A model generated the notes under the pieces. It made no database searches and was not told the DNA's origin. It worked only from the letters and a program-made list of their open reading frames with translations. A stretch of 64,000 bases of DNA from an uncultured Gemmiger sp. (GTDB lineage: Bacteria > Bacillota > Clostridia > Oscillospirales > Ruminococcaceae): positions 78,097 to 142,096 of the forward strand of contig CALXHR010000004.1 of NCBI GenBank assembly GCA_944388175.1, read 5' to 3'. Position numbers and translations under genes: made by a program. Below are positions 29,152-37,725 of the stretch, one piece after another. Each line of letters begins with the position of its first letter. Position 1 is the stretch's first letter.

Positions 29152-29284
29152 GCAATTTCACCTCGTTTCGTCCCCTATCTTACCGCCGGGGCGCGCCGGT
29201 GATAAGGCTTTGGAACATAAAAAAAGCAAAGTCGTAGAAACCGCCGCATTTTCTTTATACTTTCCCCCCAAACTTTGTGCAACA

Positions 29285-29313
29285 TTGACGATTCTGCCCC
29301 CAGGTGGTATCAT
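29285..29313 (+). promoter_or_regulatory. Promoter of the CitA/DcuS-type kinase operon
   Basis: TTGACG (29285-29290), a 17-bp spacer and TATCAT (29308-29313) lie 40 bp before the kinase start. Confidence 0.7.
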
Positions 29314-29353
29314 AACCGCAAACGGGCGTTTTACGCGCAGAAAGGGGGCCGCC

Positions 29354-30979
29354 GTGGTGCAAAAGACCGCCGGGCAGACGCTGTACCAGCAGATTCGCCG
29401 CGTGAGCGTGCTGGGCATTCTGGTGGCGATGATCCTGGCCACCGGCGCCGGGCTGTGGCTGAGCCTTGCGCAGGAGCAGCGCATGCGCGACGACACGCTG
29501 ACCGCCGCCGTGCAGGCCGCGGCCCACGCGCTGGCCCTGGACGGGGGCAGCGACGCGCAGCAGCTGCAGGAATACACCCTGCGCACGGTGGAGGGCATTG
29601 AGGGCGTCGACCTGTTTGCCGTGTACGACGGGCAGGGCCAGCCGGTGTATTACGCCGACATTGTATCGGGGCAGGCCGGCCGCGCCGGGCTGCCGGCGCT
29701 GGACGCCGAACTGTGCCGCCGCCTGGCCCACAGCGGCGAGGTGCTGCTGGACGACGCCGAGACCCCGCTGGGCGCCGACCACTGCGCCGTGACCGCCGTG
29801 CGCGGTGCGGACGGCGCGGTGACCGGCTACGTGCTGGCCGGGCTGTACCTGCGGTCCATCCGCACGATGGCGCTGCGCACGCTGGGGGTGTTTGTGGGCA
29901 TCGGGCTGGCGGCGCTGGGCGTCGGCACGCTGTTGAGCCTGCAGCTGGCCCGCCGCATCAAAAGCGGGCTGCTGGGGTATGAGCCGGACGCTTTCCGCGA
30001 TTTGTTTTTGCGCCGCATGGAGCTGCTGGACGCCCTGGACGAGGGGCTGCTGGCCATCGACCGCGACGCGCACATTCTGTACATCAACCGCGCGGCGGCC
30101 GAGATGCTCTCGTTTGACAAGGACGCCGTGCTGGGCCGCCCGCTGGCCGAAGTGTACCCCCAGTCCACCATCCCGCAGGTGCTGCGCACCCAACAGGCCG
30201 AGTACAATGTCAGCCTGGAATCGCTGCAGCACGTGCGCATTTTGTCCGACCGGATGCCGGTTTGGCGCGACGGGCGCATCGTGGGGGCGGTGGCGATTTT
30301 CCGCAACCGCACCGAGGTCGCCCGCCTGGCCCGCGAGCTGACCGGCGTGCAGCACATTGTGGAAGCGATGCGCGCCTACACCCACGAGTTCATGAACAAG
30401 CTGCATGTGATCCTGGGGCTGCTGCAACTGGGCGAAGCGCAGCGGGCCGAGGAATACGTTTTGCAGCTGACCCAGACGCGGACGCTTTCGACCCGGCAGA
30501 TTTCCGCCTGCATCGCCGAGCCGTCGGTGGCGGCGCTTCTGATCGGCAAAAGCTGCCGCGCGGCCGAGCTGGGCGTGCGCCTGACGCTGGACCCCGCCAG
30601 CCATCTGGGTGCCGACCCGCGCGGCCTGCCGGCCCCGGCCATGATTACGGTGCTGGGCAATTTGATTGAGAACGCGTTCGACGCCTTTGCCCAGACGCCC
30701 GGCCGCGCGCTGCACGAAGTGAGCGTTTCGGTGCGCGAGGGCGAACAGGGGCTGATTTTGAGCGTCGACGACAACGCCTGCGGCATGAGCGACGAGGTGC
30801 GCCGCCACCTGTTTGAGCGGGGCGCGACCTCCAAGGGCGAGGGGCACGGCACCGGGCTGTATCTGGTCAAGCAGATCGTGGACGCCTACCACGGCGATAT
30901 CCGGGTGGAGTCGACGCGCGGGGTGGGCAGTTCGTTTGTTATCACCTTCCGCCCCGGCGCCGACGCGCCGGAGCCGTAA
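29354..30979 (+). CDS. Sensor histidine kinase, CitA/DcuS family
   Basis: This is a 541-residue membrane kinase. TM1 is VLGILVAMILATGAGLWLSL, the extracytoplasmic sensor spans about residues 40-170 (CitA-like PAS), TM2 is LGVFVGIGLAALGVGTLLSL, a cytoplasmic PAS follows (LDEGLLAIDRDAHILYIN), then a Spo0B-like H-box AYTHEFMNKLHVILGLL with His344, and an ATPase domain with NLIENAFDA, DNACGM and GHGTGLYLVKQ. Two adjacent GTG codons (29354, 29357) follow AAAGGGGG; the first is used here. It forms an operon with the CitB-type regulator 22 bp downstream. This family usually senses di- or tricarboxylates. Confidence 0.92.
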   Translation: MVQKTAGQTLYQQIRRVSVLGILVAMILATGAGLWLSLAQEQRMRDDTLTAAVQAAAHALALDGGSDAQQLQEYTLRTVEGIEGVDLFAVYDGQGQPVYYADIVSGQAGRAGLPALDAELCRRLAHSGEVLLDDAETPLGADHCAVTAVRGADGAVTGYVLAGLYLRSIRTMALRTLGVFVGIGLAALGVGTLLSLQLARRIKSGLLGYEPDAFRDLFLRRMELLDALDEGLLAIDRDAHILYINRAAAEMLSFDKDAVLGRPLAEVYPQSTIPQVLRTQQAEYNVSLESLQHVRILSDRMPVWRDGRIVGAVAIFRNRTEVARLARELTGVQHIVEAMRAYTHEFMNKLHVILGLLQLGEAQRAEEYVLQLTQTRTLSTRQISACIAEPSVAALLIGKSCRAAELGVRLTLDPASHLGADPRGLPAPAMITVLGNLIENAFDAFAQTPGRALHEVSVSVREGEQGLILSVDDNACGMSDEVRRHLFERGATSKGEGHGTGLYLVKQIVDAYHGDIRVESTRGVGSSFVITFRPGADAPEP

Positions 30980-31001
30980 CGCACCTGTAAGGAGGGACGC
31001 T

Positions 31002-31679
31002 TTGTATACCGTTGTCATTGTGGAGGACGACCCCATGATCGCCGAGCTCAACCGCCGCTACATCGAGCGCGACGGCCGCTTTGCGGTGGCGCACACCTTT
31101 GCGCAGCCGCGCCCCGCGCTGGACTGGCTGCGCCGCAACGCCGCCGATTTGGTGATTTTGGATTTTTACATGCCGCAGATGAACGGCCTGGAACTGCTGC
31201 AGGGCATCCGCGCCGCGGGCGTGGCGGCCGACGTCATTATGGTGACGGCCGCCAACGACGCCGCCACCGTGGAAGCGCTGACCCGCCTGGGCGTGGTGGA
31301 CTACCTGGTCAAGCCGTTTGCCTACGAGCGGTTCTGCCGCGCGCTGGACGCCTTTTGCCGCCGGCGCAGCGCCATGCAGGGCGGCAGCCTGGACCAGGAC
31401 GCACTGGACAGCCTGCTGCACACCGCGCCCCCGGCCGCGCTGCCCAAGGGCCTGCAGCCCCAAACGCAGGAGCGCGTGCTGGCCTGCCTGCGCGCCGCGC
31501 CGCCGCACGGCTATACCAGCGAGGAAGTGGCCGAAGCGGCCGGTATCTCGGTGGTGACGGCGCGGCGCTACCTGGCCTACCTGGCGCAGCAGGGGCTGGT
31601 GACAAGCACGATGAACTACGGCACCGGCGGCCGCCCCAGCCTGATCTACCGCCTGACGGACCGCCCCCGCGGCGGTTGA
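31002..31679 (+). CDS. Response regulator, CitB/DcuR family
   Basis: This is a 225-residue partner of the preceding kinase. The receiver has VIVEDDPMI, phospho-acceptor Asp in LVILDFYMPQMNG, and Lys in YLVKPF. A C-terminal HTH (GYTSEEVAEAAGISVVTARRYLAYL) is typical of CitT/DcuR regulators. The start is a TTG at 31002, five bases after AAGGAGGG; no ATG fits. Likely targets are carboxylate transport genes, of which the permease at 32.2-33.4 kb is a candidate, though no operator was recognised. Confidence 0.9.
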   Translation: MYTVVIVEDDPMIAELNRRYIERDGRFAVAHTFAQPRPALDWLRRNAADLVILDFYMPQMNGLELLQGIRAAGVAADVIMVTAANDAATVEALTRLGVVDYLVKPFAYERFCRALDAFCRRRSAMQGGSLDQDALDSLLHTAPPAALPKGLQPQTQERVLACLRAAPPHGYTSEEVAEAAGISVVTARRYLAYLAQQGLVTSTMNYGTGGRPSLIYRLTDRPRGG

Positions 31680-31704
31680 CACCGGGCGGCGCAGGGAGTA
31701 TAGT
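31676..31704 (+). promoter_or_regulatory. Promoter of the GtrA gene
   Basis: A consensus TTGACA (31676-31681) overlaps the stop codon of the preceding response regulator; after a 17-bp spacer comes TATAGT (31699-31704). Confidence 0.75.
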
Positions 31705-31752
31705 AGGGGTATCCTATATTACTTTTTCTGTTGTGGAAGAGGGGTTCCCGGT

Positions 31753-32163
31753 TTGTCCTGCGCCAACCTGGCCGCCGTGCGCAAGTTCGGCAAGTTTTCG
31801 GTTTCGTCGCTGTCCTCCAGCGTGGTGGACCTGGCGGCGTTCACGCTGCTGTGCAACGCGCTGCGCCCGTACCTGCCCGCCGGGGCGCTGATCCTGACGG
31901 CCACGGTGGCGGCGCGGGTGCTGTCGTCTCTGTGCAATTACCTGATTAACTACTTTTTTGTGTTCCACAGCCGCGCCGCGCATGGGCGCTCGGCCGGGTT
32001 GTACACCGTCATCACGGTGCTGAAAACGCTGGCCAGCGCGCTGCTGGTGGCGGGCCTGGCCGCACTGCTGCCCGCCGGCACGCCGGAACTGGCGCTGAAA
32101 ATCCCCGTGGATGTGGCGCTGTTTTTTGCCAACTACCTGCTGCAAAAGGCTTTCGTGTACTAA
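31753..32163 (+). CDS. GtrA-family membrane protein
   Basis: This is a 136-residue protein with four predicted helices, the normal size for GtrA. It opens FGKFSVSSLSSSVVDLAAFTLL and contains RVLSSLCNYLINYFFVF, the family core. GtrA proteins are thought to move undecaprenyl-phosphate-linked sugars across the membrane for glycan or teichoic acid decoration. The start is a TTG after GAGGGG. It has its own consensus promoter and terminator; no glycosyltransferase partner is adjacent. Confidence 0.88.
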   Translation: MSCANLAAVRKFGKFSVSSLSSSVVDLAAFTLLCNALRPYLPAGALILTATVAARVLSSLCNYLINYFFVFHSRAAHGRSAGLYTVITVLKTLASALLVAGLAALLPAGTPELALKIPVDVALFFANYLLQKAFVY

Positions 32164-32179
32164 AAATGCATACAAAAGG

Positions 32180-32210
32180 CCCGCCCCGTGCCAAAGCACG
32201 GGGCGGGTTT
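32180..32210 (+). terminator. Terminator after the GtrA gene
   Basis: A 12-bp stem CCCGCCCCGTGC/GCACGGGGCGGG with loop CAAA is followed by TTTTG; it also lies at the 3' end of the convergent permease gene. Confidence 0.8.
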
Positions 32211-32234
32211 TGCTATGCCAGACCCGGGGCGGGT

Positions 32235-33359
32235 TTACCGGTTCAGCACCCAGTACAGCGCCAGCAGCAGCGCCAGCATGCCGACGTTGCACGCCGTGAA
32301 CCAGCCCAGGTAGGCGTTGCGGCGGCCGGGGCTGTTTTGCGCCACCAGTTTGTAGGAGATCAGGCTGGCCATCGACGCGATGAGCGTGCCCAGCCCGCCG
32401 AGGTTGCACCCGACGATGAGGGCGGGCCAGTCCGCCGTAAAGCCGGAGAGCAGCAGCGCCGCCGGCACGTTGCTGATGACCTGGCTGGCCAGCACCGCCA
32501 CCGGCACCACATGCCCGGCCAGGATGCCGGCCAGAAACGCCCGGAAGGCCGGTACCGCCCCCAGGTTGCCGATGAACACAAAAAACGCCGCAAAGGTGCC
32601 CAGCAGCGCGTAGTCCACGGCCGCCAGCACACGGCGGTCATAGAACAGCAAAAACACGGCCACCACGCCCAGCACCGCCAGCGTGGGCACAACGTCGAAC
32701 AGCGCCAGCAGGCACAGCGCGAACCCGGCCGCGTAGACGGCCAGCGTGTGCGGCGGGGCGAGCCGGCTTTGCACGCTGACGGGGGCGATGGGCGCTGAAT
32801 CGCACCGGAAGATCAGCACCGCCAGGCAGATGGCCGACGCCAGCACATAGGGCAGCATAAGCCCCACCAGCGCGCCGAACGACATGCCGGAGCGGGTGTA
32901 GAGGTAGAGGTTTTGCGGGTTGCCCATGGGCGTGAGCATGCTGCCGAGGTTGGCCGCCGCCGTCTGCAGCACGACAAGCGGCACGACGAGCCAGTCCTGC
33001 CCGGCCATGTGCAGCACAATGAGCGCAAACGGTACAAAGGTGATGAGCGAGACGTCGTTGGTGATGACCATGCTGCACACAAACGGCAAAAACACCAGCG
33101 CAAACAGCAGCTTGCGCGTGGTGTTGGTGTAGCGCAGCAGGCGGTTGCCCAGCCACACGAACAGCCCCGCGTGCTGGAAACCTTTCATGACCGCCATCAG
33201 GCTGAACAGCATGGCCAGGGTGTCCCAGTCGATGTAGCCAAGATAAGCCGCGCTGGGCGGTTCCAGCGCCATGGACGCCACGGCCAGCACGGCGGCGACG
33301 CAGAGCACGGCCTCCTGCCTGCAAAAGGCGGCGGCGCGCCGCAACAAGGTTTGTTTCAT
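32235..33359 (-). CDS. Anion permease-like transporter (ArsB/NhaD/CitM superfamily)
   Basis: This is a polytopic membrane protein of 374 residues with about ten helices. Features of the ion-transporter superfamily are the paired segments VCSMVITNDVSLITFVPFALIV and SQVISNVPAALLLSGF, each with the conserved Asn-Asp or Asn-Val-Pro half-helix motif, plus NLGSMLTPMGNPQNLYLY. Substrate could be a dicarboxylate or citrate, given the upstream CitA/CitB-type system, but other anions or Na+/H+ exchange are possible. The ATG at 33359 follows GGGAGAGGG. It follows the MBL hydrolase gene by 31 bp, in one operon. Confidence 0.82.
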   Translation of the reverse strand: MKQTLLRRAAAFCRQEAVLCVAAVLAVASMALEPPSAAYLGYIDWDTLAMLFSLMAVMKGFQHAGLFVWLGNRLLRYTNTTRKLLFALVFLPFVCSMVITNDVSLITFVPFALIVLHMAGQDWLVVPLVVLQTAAANLGSMLTPMGNPQNLYLYTRSGMSFGALVGLMLPYVLASAICLAVLIFRCDSAPIAPVSVQSRLAPPHTLAVYAAGFALCLLALFDVVPTLAVLGVVAVFLLFYDRRVLAAVDYALLGTFAAFFVFIGNLGAVPAFRAFLAGILAGHVVPVAVLASQVISNVPAALLLSGFTADWPALIVGCNLGGLGTLIASMASLISYKLVAQNSPGRRNAYLGWFTACNVGMLALLLALYWVLNR

Positions 33360-33390
33360 ATCCCTCTCCCCTTTTCCCTTCCCCGGCGGG

Positions 33391-34206
33391 TCACAGGTCC
33401 AGCGCCACGCCGCTGTGCAGCGCGCGCAGCTGCGGGCCCAGAATCTGCTGCAAACGCTCCTGCGCGGGGCGGCCGGTGCAGTGGCCGGTGTAAAACTGCG
33501 TGTGGCGGTAGGCTTGCAGCGCGCGGCCGGTGTCCTCAATGACCTGCCATTCCGCATCGGTATACGGCTCGGCTTTTTTCATGTGGAAGCCGCTGACGAC
33601 GACGTCGGGGTCGGCGCCAAACAGCGCGCGGTAGCGGTCCAGAATGTTGAGGATGCCGTTGTGCGCACAGCCCGAAAGCAGGATATACCGCGCCCCCTGC
33701 GTGACGACCAGGCACTGTTCGTGCGCAAAATCGTCCTGCCGCAGCACGCCGTCCGGCCCGGCGGCGCGCAGTTCCAAATTGCTTTGCGGCCAAAAGCGGC
33801 GCCCCGTGACACCGGCAAACAGAAACAGCTCGTCGTCCAGGCGGCAGTCGCCGTCCAGCAGGCGGACGCCGGGCAGCTGCAGGATGGCTTTGTCGATGCC
33901 GATATAGCGCGCGCCGTGGTAGAAATCCTGCCCGGCGCCGCGCTGCATATAGATGCGGGCCCCCGGGGCCAGCGCGGCCGCCCGCAGCAGCCCGCCCGCG
34001 TGGTCGTAGTGGCCGTGGCTGAGCACGACGGTATCCACCCGGCCCAGGTCCAGCCCCAGCACGGCGGCGTTGGCGGCAAAGGCGTCCGACGCGCCGGTGT
34101 CCAGCAGCAGGGTGTGGCGCGCGGTCTCGATATACAGGCTCAAACCGTGCTCATGAGCGCAGCCCGGCGCGCCGGGGGTGTTTTCGATCAGGGTGACGAT
34201 GCGCAT
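33391..34206 (-). CDS. MBL-fold metal-dependent hydrolase (COG1237-like)
   Basis: This is a 271-residue metallo-beta-lactamase-fold protein. Metal ligands are in LSHGHYDHAGGL (HxHxDH), with further ligands in LSGCAHNGILNIL and GFHMKKAEPY. The N-terminus MRIVTLIENTP and LLLDTGAS match the archaeal/bacterial group annotated as dihydropterin-aminobenzene-phosphate-synthase-like hydrolases; the real reaction in this clade is mostly untested. The ATG at 34206 lies after GGAAGGAGGG. It is the first gene of an operon with the permease. Confidence 0.88.
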   Translation of the reverse strand: MRIVTLIENTPGAPGCAHEHGLSLYIETARHTLLLDTGASDAFAANAAVLGLDLGRVDTVVLSHGHYDHAGGLLRAAALAPGARIYMQRGAGQDFYHGARYIGIDKAILQLPGVRLLDGDCRLDDELFLFAGVTGRRFWPQSNLELRAAGPDGVLRQDDFAHEQCLVVTQGARYILLSGCAHNGILNILDRYRALFGADPDVVVSGFHMKKAEPYTDAEWQVIEDTGRALQAYRHTQFYTGHCTGRPAQERLQQILGPQLRALHSGVALDL

Positions 34207-34264
34207 GGCGTTCCCTCCTTCCGGGTCCTGCCCCCAGTATAGCACAAGGGCAGGCAAAGAAAAA

Positions 34265-34298
34265 GGGCGGCGCAGCCAAAGCTGCGCCGCCCGGAACT
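34265..34298 (-). terminator. Terminator of the 34.3-kb lipoprotein gene
   Basis: A 12-bp stem GGGCGGCGCAGC/GCTGCGCCGCCC, loop CAAA, is followed on the minus strand by CTTTTTCTTT. Confidence 0.8.
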
Positions 34299-34318
34299 GG
34301 CGTTTACGCCCTGCACGC

Positions 34319-35140
34319 TCAGCCGGCGACCGTCACAGAAGTGATGTGGGGGTTGACGCCCTCGTACCAGTAGAGGAAGCCCTCGCAGTCGATGGTCTGG
34401 CCGATCTCCAGGGCCTCCACGGCCTTGTAGACGTCGGTGGAACTGTCGCAGAGGTAGCTCTCCACCAGGAACTGGTAGGTCTCGCCGTTGTACTCCACAT
34501 TGAAGTACACATCGTCGCCCTGGGTGCCGGAACCGTCGTAGTTGTAGAGGAAGGCGTACTCGGTGGTATCGCCCTCGATGGTGCTGGGGGCCACGGTCAG
34601 GCCGGTGAACTTGACCTTCTCGTTCTGGTGGCTCTCCAGCTCGTCGGTGCCCAGCAGTTCGGTCACGTCCAGGGGCTCGGCCACATAGGTGTCGCCCTCC
34701 AGGATCTCGTCCAGCTGGCCGTCCATGATCTCGATCTCGCCGGACCACTCGGCCTTGTAGCCGCTGACGCGGATGCGGGTGCCCTCGGTCATGGCGTCGT
34801 ACTCTTCCTGGGTGCAGGCCATGTCGTAGGCGAAGTAGGCGCCGTCCTCGTCCTGCAGGTAGACGGTGGCAGTGCCCTGCTCGGCGTAGTAGCTCTGCTT
34901 GGCCTGGACGCAGGACTCAATGGTAACGGCCTCGTCCACAGCGGCGGCCATGTACTCGTCGTAGGTCATGACCTCGCCGGTGGCGGCAGCCGCTTCAGAC
35001 GTGGCGGCTTCGGACTCCGCCGCCGGGGTGGCTTCGGGTTCACTGGAAGCGGCCTCGCTGGAAGACGAAGCGCCGCCCGCGCAGGCGGTGGCAGACACAG
35101 CCAGCCCCAGCGCCAGGAGCACAGACAAAAACTTTTTCAT
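34319..35140 (-). CDS. Lipoprotein with OB-fold-like repeats, unknown function
   Basis: This is a 273-residue exported lipoprotein: lipobox SATAC with Cys20, then a Ser/Glu/Ala/Thr-rich acidic linker to about residue 55. Two similar halves follow, each with small-barrel-type patterns (GTRIRVSGYKAEWSGEIEIMDG; KVKFTGLTVAPSTI...FLYNYDGSG), suggesting OB-fold-like domains. No catalytic motif. Very acidic overall. AAGGAGG precedes the ATG; it is monocistronic with its own promoter and terminator. Codon choice uses ctc/tac/gag more than its neighbours, possibly reflecting high expression or transfer. Confidence 0.8.
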   Translation of the reverse strand: MKKFLSVLLALGLAVSATACAGGASSSSEAASSEPEATPAAESEAATSEAAAATGEVMTYDEYMAAAVDEAVTIESCVQAKQSYYAEQGTATVYLQDEDGAYFAYDMACTQEEYDAMTEGTRIRVSGYKAEWSGEIEIMDGQLDEILEGDTYVAEPLDVTELLGTDELESHQNEKVKFTGLTVAPSTIEGDTTEYAFLYNYDGSGTQGDDVYFNVEYNGETYQFLVESYLCDSSTDVYKAVEALEIGQTIDCEGFLYWYEGVNPHITSVTVAG

Positions 35141-35197
35141 AGGTTCTTTCCTCCTTATGTTCGGGGGTGCGGCGCAGGGTGCGCAGCAGCCGCTTTT

Positions 35198-35225
35198 ATT
35201 ATACTGCAAATCACGAAAAAAGCAA
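35198..35225 (-). promoter_or_regulatory. Promoter of the 34.3-kb lipoprotein gene
   Basis: On the minus strand, TTGCTT (35225-35220), a 16-bp spacer and TATAAT (35203-35198) lie about 58 bp before the ATG. Confidence 0.65.
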
Positions 35226-35242
35226 CCGCCGCCAGGTTTTTC

Positions 35243-36856
35243 TTACTCTTTTTTTACCTTTTTGCGCGCGCGCACCGCCTGCCGGGCCACGTAGGCCAGG
35301 ATGCACGCCCAGGCGGCAGCCAGCGCCGCCAGCAGGGCCGCCGCCGTGCCGGGCAGCGGGCCCAGGTCGGCCTTGGCGGCCCCGTTGGCCGCCACCGAAT
35401 CCAGGTGGTAGAGGGCGGCGGTGTCGGTATAAAGCTGGTCGATGAACGCATCGTCCACCGTCTGGCCGCGGCGCACGCCTTTGGTCACATCCTCGATGAG
35501 CTGGCCCGCCGCGTTGCGCAAACTGGCTGAACCGTTGAACACCGCCGTGGTGAAGGTATCGTCGGGGTGGTCCAGCAAAAGCTGCGCGGCCTGGATCTTG
35601 ATATCGTAGTGGTCATCGTCATCTTCCCCGGCGCGGGAGAGATAGTCCTGGTATTCCGGCGTGCTGCGGGCCTTTTCGGTCACAGGGACGTAGCCCTCGG
35701 TCTGGGAGTAGGCGATCTGGACCTCGTCCGTCAGCAGGTACTGGGCGAACAGCCAGGAGGCCAGCACTTCCTGCGGGTCCTCCTTGTTGAAGATGCAGAC
35801 CGACGGCCCCTGGCTGATCATCTGCGGGTGGGCGGGGTCGAACTGGGGCACCGGGTAGACGGCGGTCTCGAACTCCACGATCTCGCTGGGGTCGATATCC
35901 ACCAGCGGCGCGCCGCAGCCCATCCAGGTAGCCCCGGCGGTGGAATCCACCGCGAAGATGCACTGCCCTGCGTTCAGGAAATTGGCCGGGTAGCCGGAAA
36001 TTTTAAAGGTGGAGAAGGCCCCGCTGGCGGTATGGCCCGCAATATCCAGCAGCAGGTCTTTGGTAGTGTCGTTGAACAGCTGCACGTCCCCCGACGCGGT
36101 GGAATAGCCCGCGTTCAACTGGCGCAGCATCTGGATCATCATGTTGTCGGTGGATTTGTAGAGGAAGGGGATCAGCACCTCCTGCCCGTTGACGGCATAG
36201 ACGCCGTCGGCCCCTTTGGTGGCGGCCGCCGCTTCGGATACTTCCCAGATGAAATCCCAAGTCAGCGTATCCTCGGGCAGGGTGAAGCCGAGCGACTCGA
36301 CCATATCTTTGTTGACGTAGCACGCTTCGGTCGAGCGCATGTAGGGCAGCGCGTAGTAGTGGCCGTTCAGGCGGCATTCTTCCAGGAACCGGGGCATGAC
36401 CTCGTTCTGCGCGGGGCCGTCGAAGGCCAGTTCGCTGCCGCCCAGGCCGTACTTTTCATCGGTGAACAGGCCGTCCAGCGGCACCACCACGTTGTCGCCG
36501 GTCAGGTAGGTGGCGATGTGGTCGGGGTAGGTGATGCAGACGTTGGGCGTGGTGCCGGTGGAAATGTTGGTAATCACGTCGTTGTAGATGTCGCCGTAGT
36601 CGGTGTAGAGCCGCAGCGTCACCGTGATGTTGGGGTACAGCGCCTGGAAATCCTCGATGGCCTGGCGGTAGATGTCGGTCTGGGTCTTGTTGGTGTCGTT
36701 CTTGGCCCAGAAGGTGATCTCATAGTCCCGGCTGGTATCGAAGCTGTCCGGCACGGTGAAGGCGGCCTGTTCCCGGCTGCCGTGGCAGCCCGTGAGCAGC
36801 GCCCCCGCCATGCAGGCCGCCAGCAGCAGCGCGGCGGGACGGGTACGGTGTTTCAT
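35243..36856 (-). CDS. ABC transporter substrate-binding lipoprotein with C-terminal membrane anchor
   Basis: This is the receptor of a carbohydrate/glycerol-phosphate-type (CUT1) importer, 537 residues, about 100 longer than usual. It has lipobox LLTGC with Cys24, then a family-1 solute-binding fold: YEITFWAKND, YPNITVTLRLYTDYGDIYND, YALPYMRSTEACYVNKD. Near the C-terminus a hydrophobic helix (about residues 505-523) precedes a basic tail VRARKKVKKE, so the protein would be held by lipid at one end and by a TM helix at the other. The ATG overlaps the preceding permease stop (ATGA). UgpB-like features suggest glycerol-3-phosphate or an oligosaccharide. Confidence 0.9.
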   Translation of the reverse strand: MKHRTRPAALLLAACMAGALLTGCHGSREQAAFTVPDSFDTSRDYEITFWAKNDTNKTQTDIYRQAIEDFQALYPNITVTLRLYTDYGDIYNDVITNISTGTTPNVCITYPDHIATYLTGDNVVVPLDGLFTDEKYGLGGSELAFDGPAQNEVMPRFLEECRLNGHYYALPYMRSTEACYVNKDMVESLGFTLPEDTLTWDFIWEVSEAAAATKGADGVYAVNGQEVLIPFLYKSTDNMMIQMLRQLNAGYSTASGDVQLFNDTTKDLLLDIAGHTASGAFSTFKISGYPANFLNAGQCIFAVDSTAGATWMGCGAPLVDIDPSEIVEFETAVYPVPQFDPAHPQMISQGPSVCIFNKEDPQEVLASWLFAQYLLTDEVQIAYSQTEGYVPVTEKARSTPEYQDYLSRAGEDDDDHYDIKIQAAQLLLDHPDDTFTTAVFNGSASLRNAAGQLIEDVTKGVRRGQTVDDAFIDQLYTDTAALYHLDSVAANGAAKADLGPLPGTAAALLAALAAAWACILAYVARQAVRARKKVKKE

Positions 36857-37725
36857 CCCTTGGTGCCTCCTCTCGAAACGCCCTCCATGATCTTGTTGCG
36901 GAAGGCCAGGAACAGCAGGATCAGCGGCACCGAGATCACCACCACCGCCGCCATCATGGCGGGGATATTCTCGCGCCCGAAGCCGTTCTCGCGGATCTCC
37001 TGGATGCCGTTGGAGACGAGGTAGTAGGCCGGATCGTCGGTGATGAGCCGGGGCCAGACGTAGGAGTTCCAGCACTCGATCAGTTTGAGGATGGTGATGG
37101 TGACGATGGTGGGGCGGCAAATGGGGATCATGACCTTCCACAGATATTTGAGGTCGGAGGTGCCGTCCACCTTGGCGGCGCGGTAGAGTTCGTCGGGCAC
37201 CTGCTCAAAATTTTCTTTGAGCAGGTAGATGTAAAACACCGAAGTGATGGACGGCAAGATCAGCCCGGGGAAGGTGTTGCGCAGATCCCAGTTGGTGATG
37301 GTGACAAAGTTGGTGATGACGACGAGCTCAGTGGGGATCATCATCATCGAGAGGAACAGCCCGAACAGAAGGTCCTTGCCGGCAAAGCGCAGCCGCGCAA
37401 AGGCGTAGGCCGCCAGCGTGCTGACCACCACCATGACGGCCGTGGTGACGACCGAGAAGATCAGCGTGTTGAGCAGGTAGCCGCCCAGCGGCACGGCGGT
37501 AAAGGCGTTATGGTAGTTTTCCAGCGTGGGCGAAAGGGTGAAAAACACCGGCAGATACTCGGAGTTATACGCCCCGTAGCTTTTGAGCGAGGTGAGCACC
37601 ATCCAGTAAAACGGGAATAGCACCACCACCGCCCAGAAGCTCAAAAACAGGTAGGTCAGCGCTTTGCGTAAATTCTCGCGCCGGCGCAGGGCCTGCCGCT
37701 TTTTTTCGTATTCGCTTGCGTTCAC
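36853..37725 (-). CDS. ABC transporter permease, MalG/UgpE type
   Basis: This is the inner-membrane permease of the CUT1 importer, 290 residues with six helices. It has the family EAA loop around EQVPDELYRAAKVDGTSDLKYLWKVMIP for contact with the ATPase, and the typical start region FWAVVVLFPFYWMVLTSLKS. It overlaps both neighbours by four bases (ATGA), so the operon is tightly coupled with its binding protein downstream and the second permease upstream. Confidence 0.95.
   Translation of the reverse strand: MNASEYEKKRQALRRRENLRKALTYLFLSFWAVVVLFPFYWMVLTSLKSYGAYNSEYLPVFFTLSPTLENYHNAFTAVPLGGYLLNTLIFSVVTTAVMVVVSTLAAYAFARLRFAGKDLLFGLFLSMMMIPTELVVITNFVTITNWDLRNTFPGLILPSITSVFYIYLLKENFEQVPDELYRAAKVDGTSDLKYLWKVMIPICRPTIVTITILKLIECWNSYVWPRLITDDPAYYLVSNGIQEIRENGFGRENIPAMMAAVVVISVPLILLFLAFRNKIMEGVSRGGTKG

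Noticed and set aside
28865-29353. N-terminal extension of the CitA/DcuS-type kinase frame
   Set aside because: It would overlap atpB and pass through the kinase promoter; GTG codons at 29354/29357 have a ribosome site and give the normal N-terminal membrane helix.
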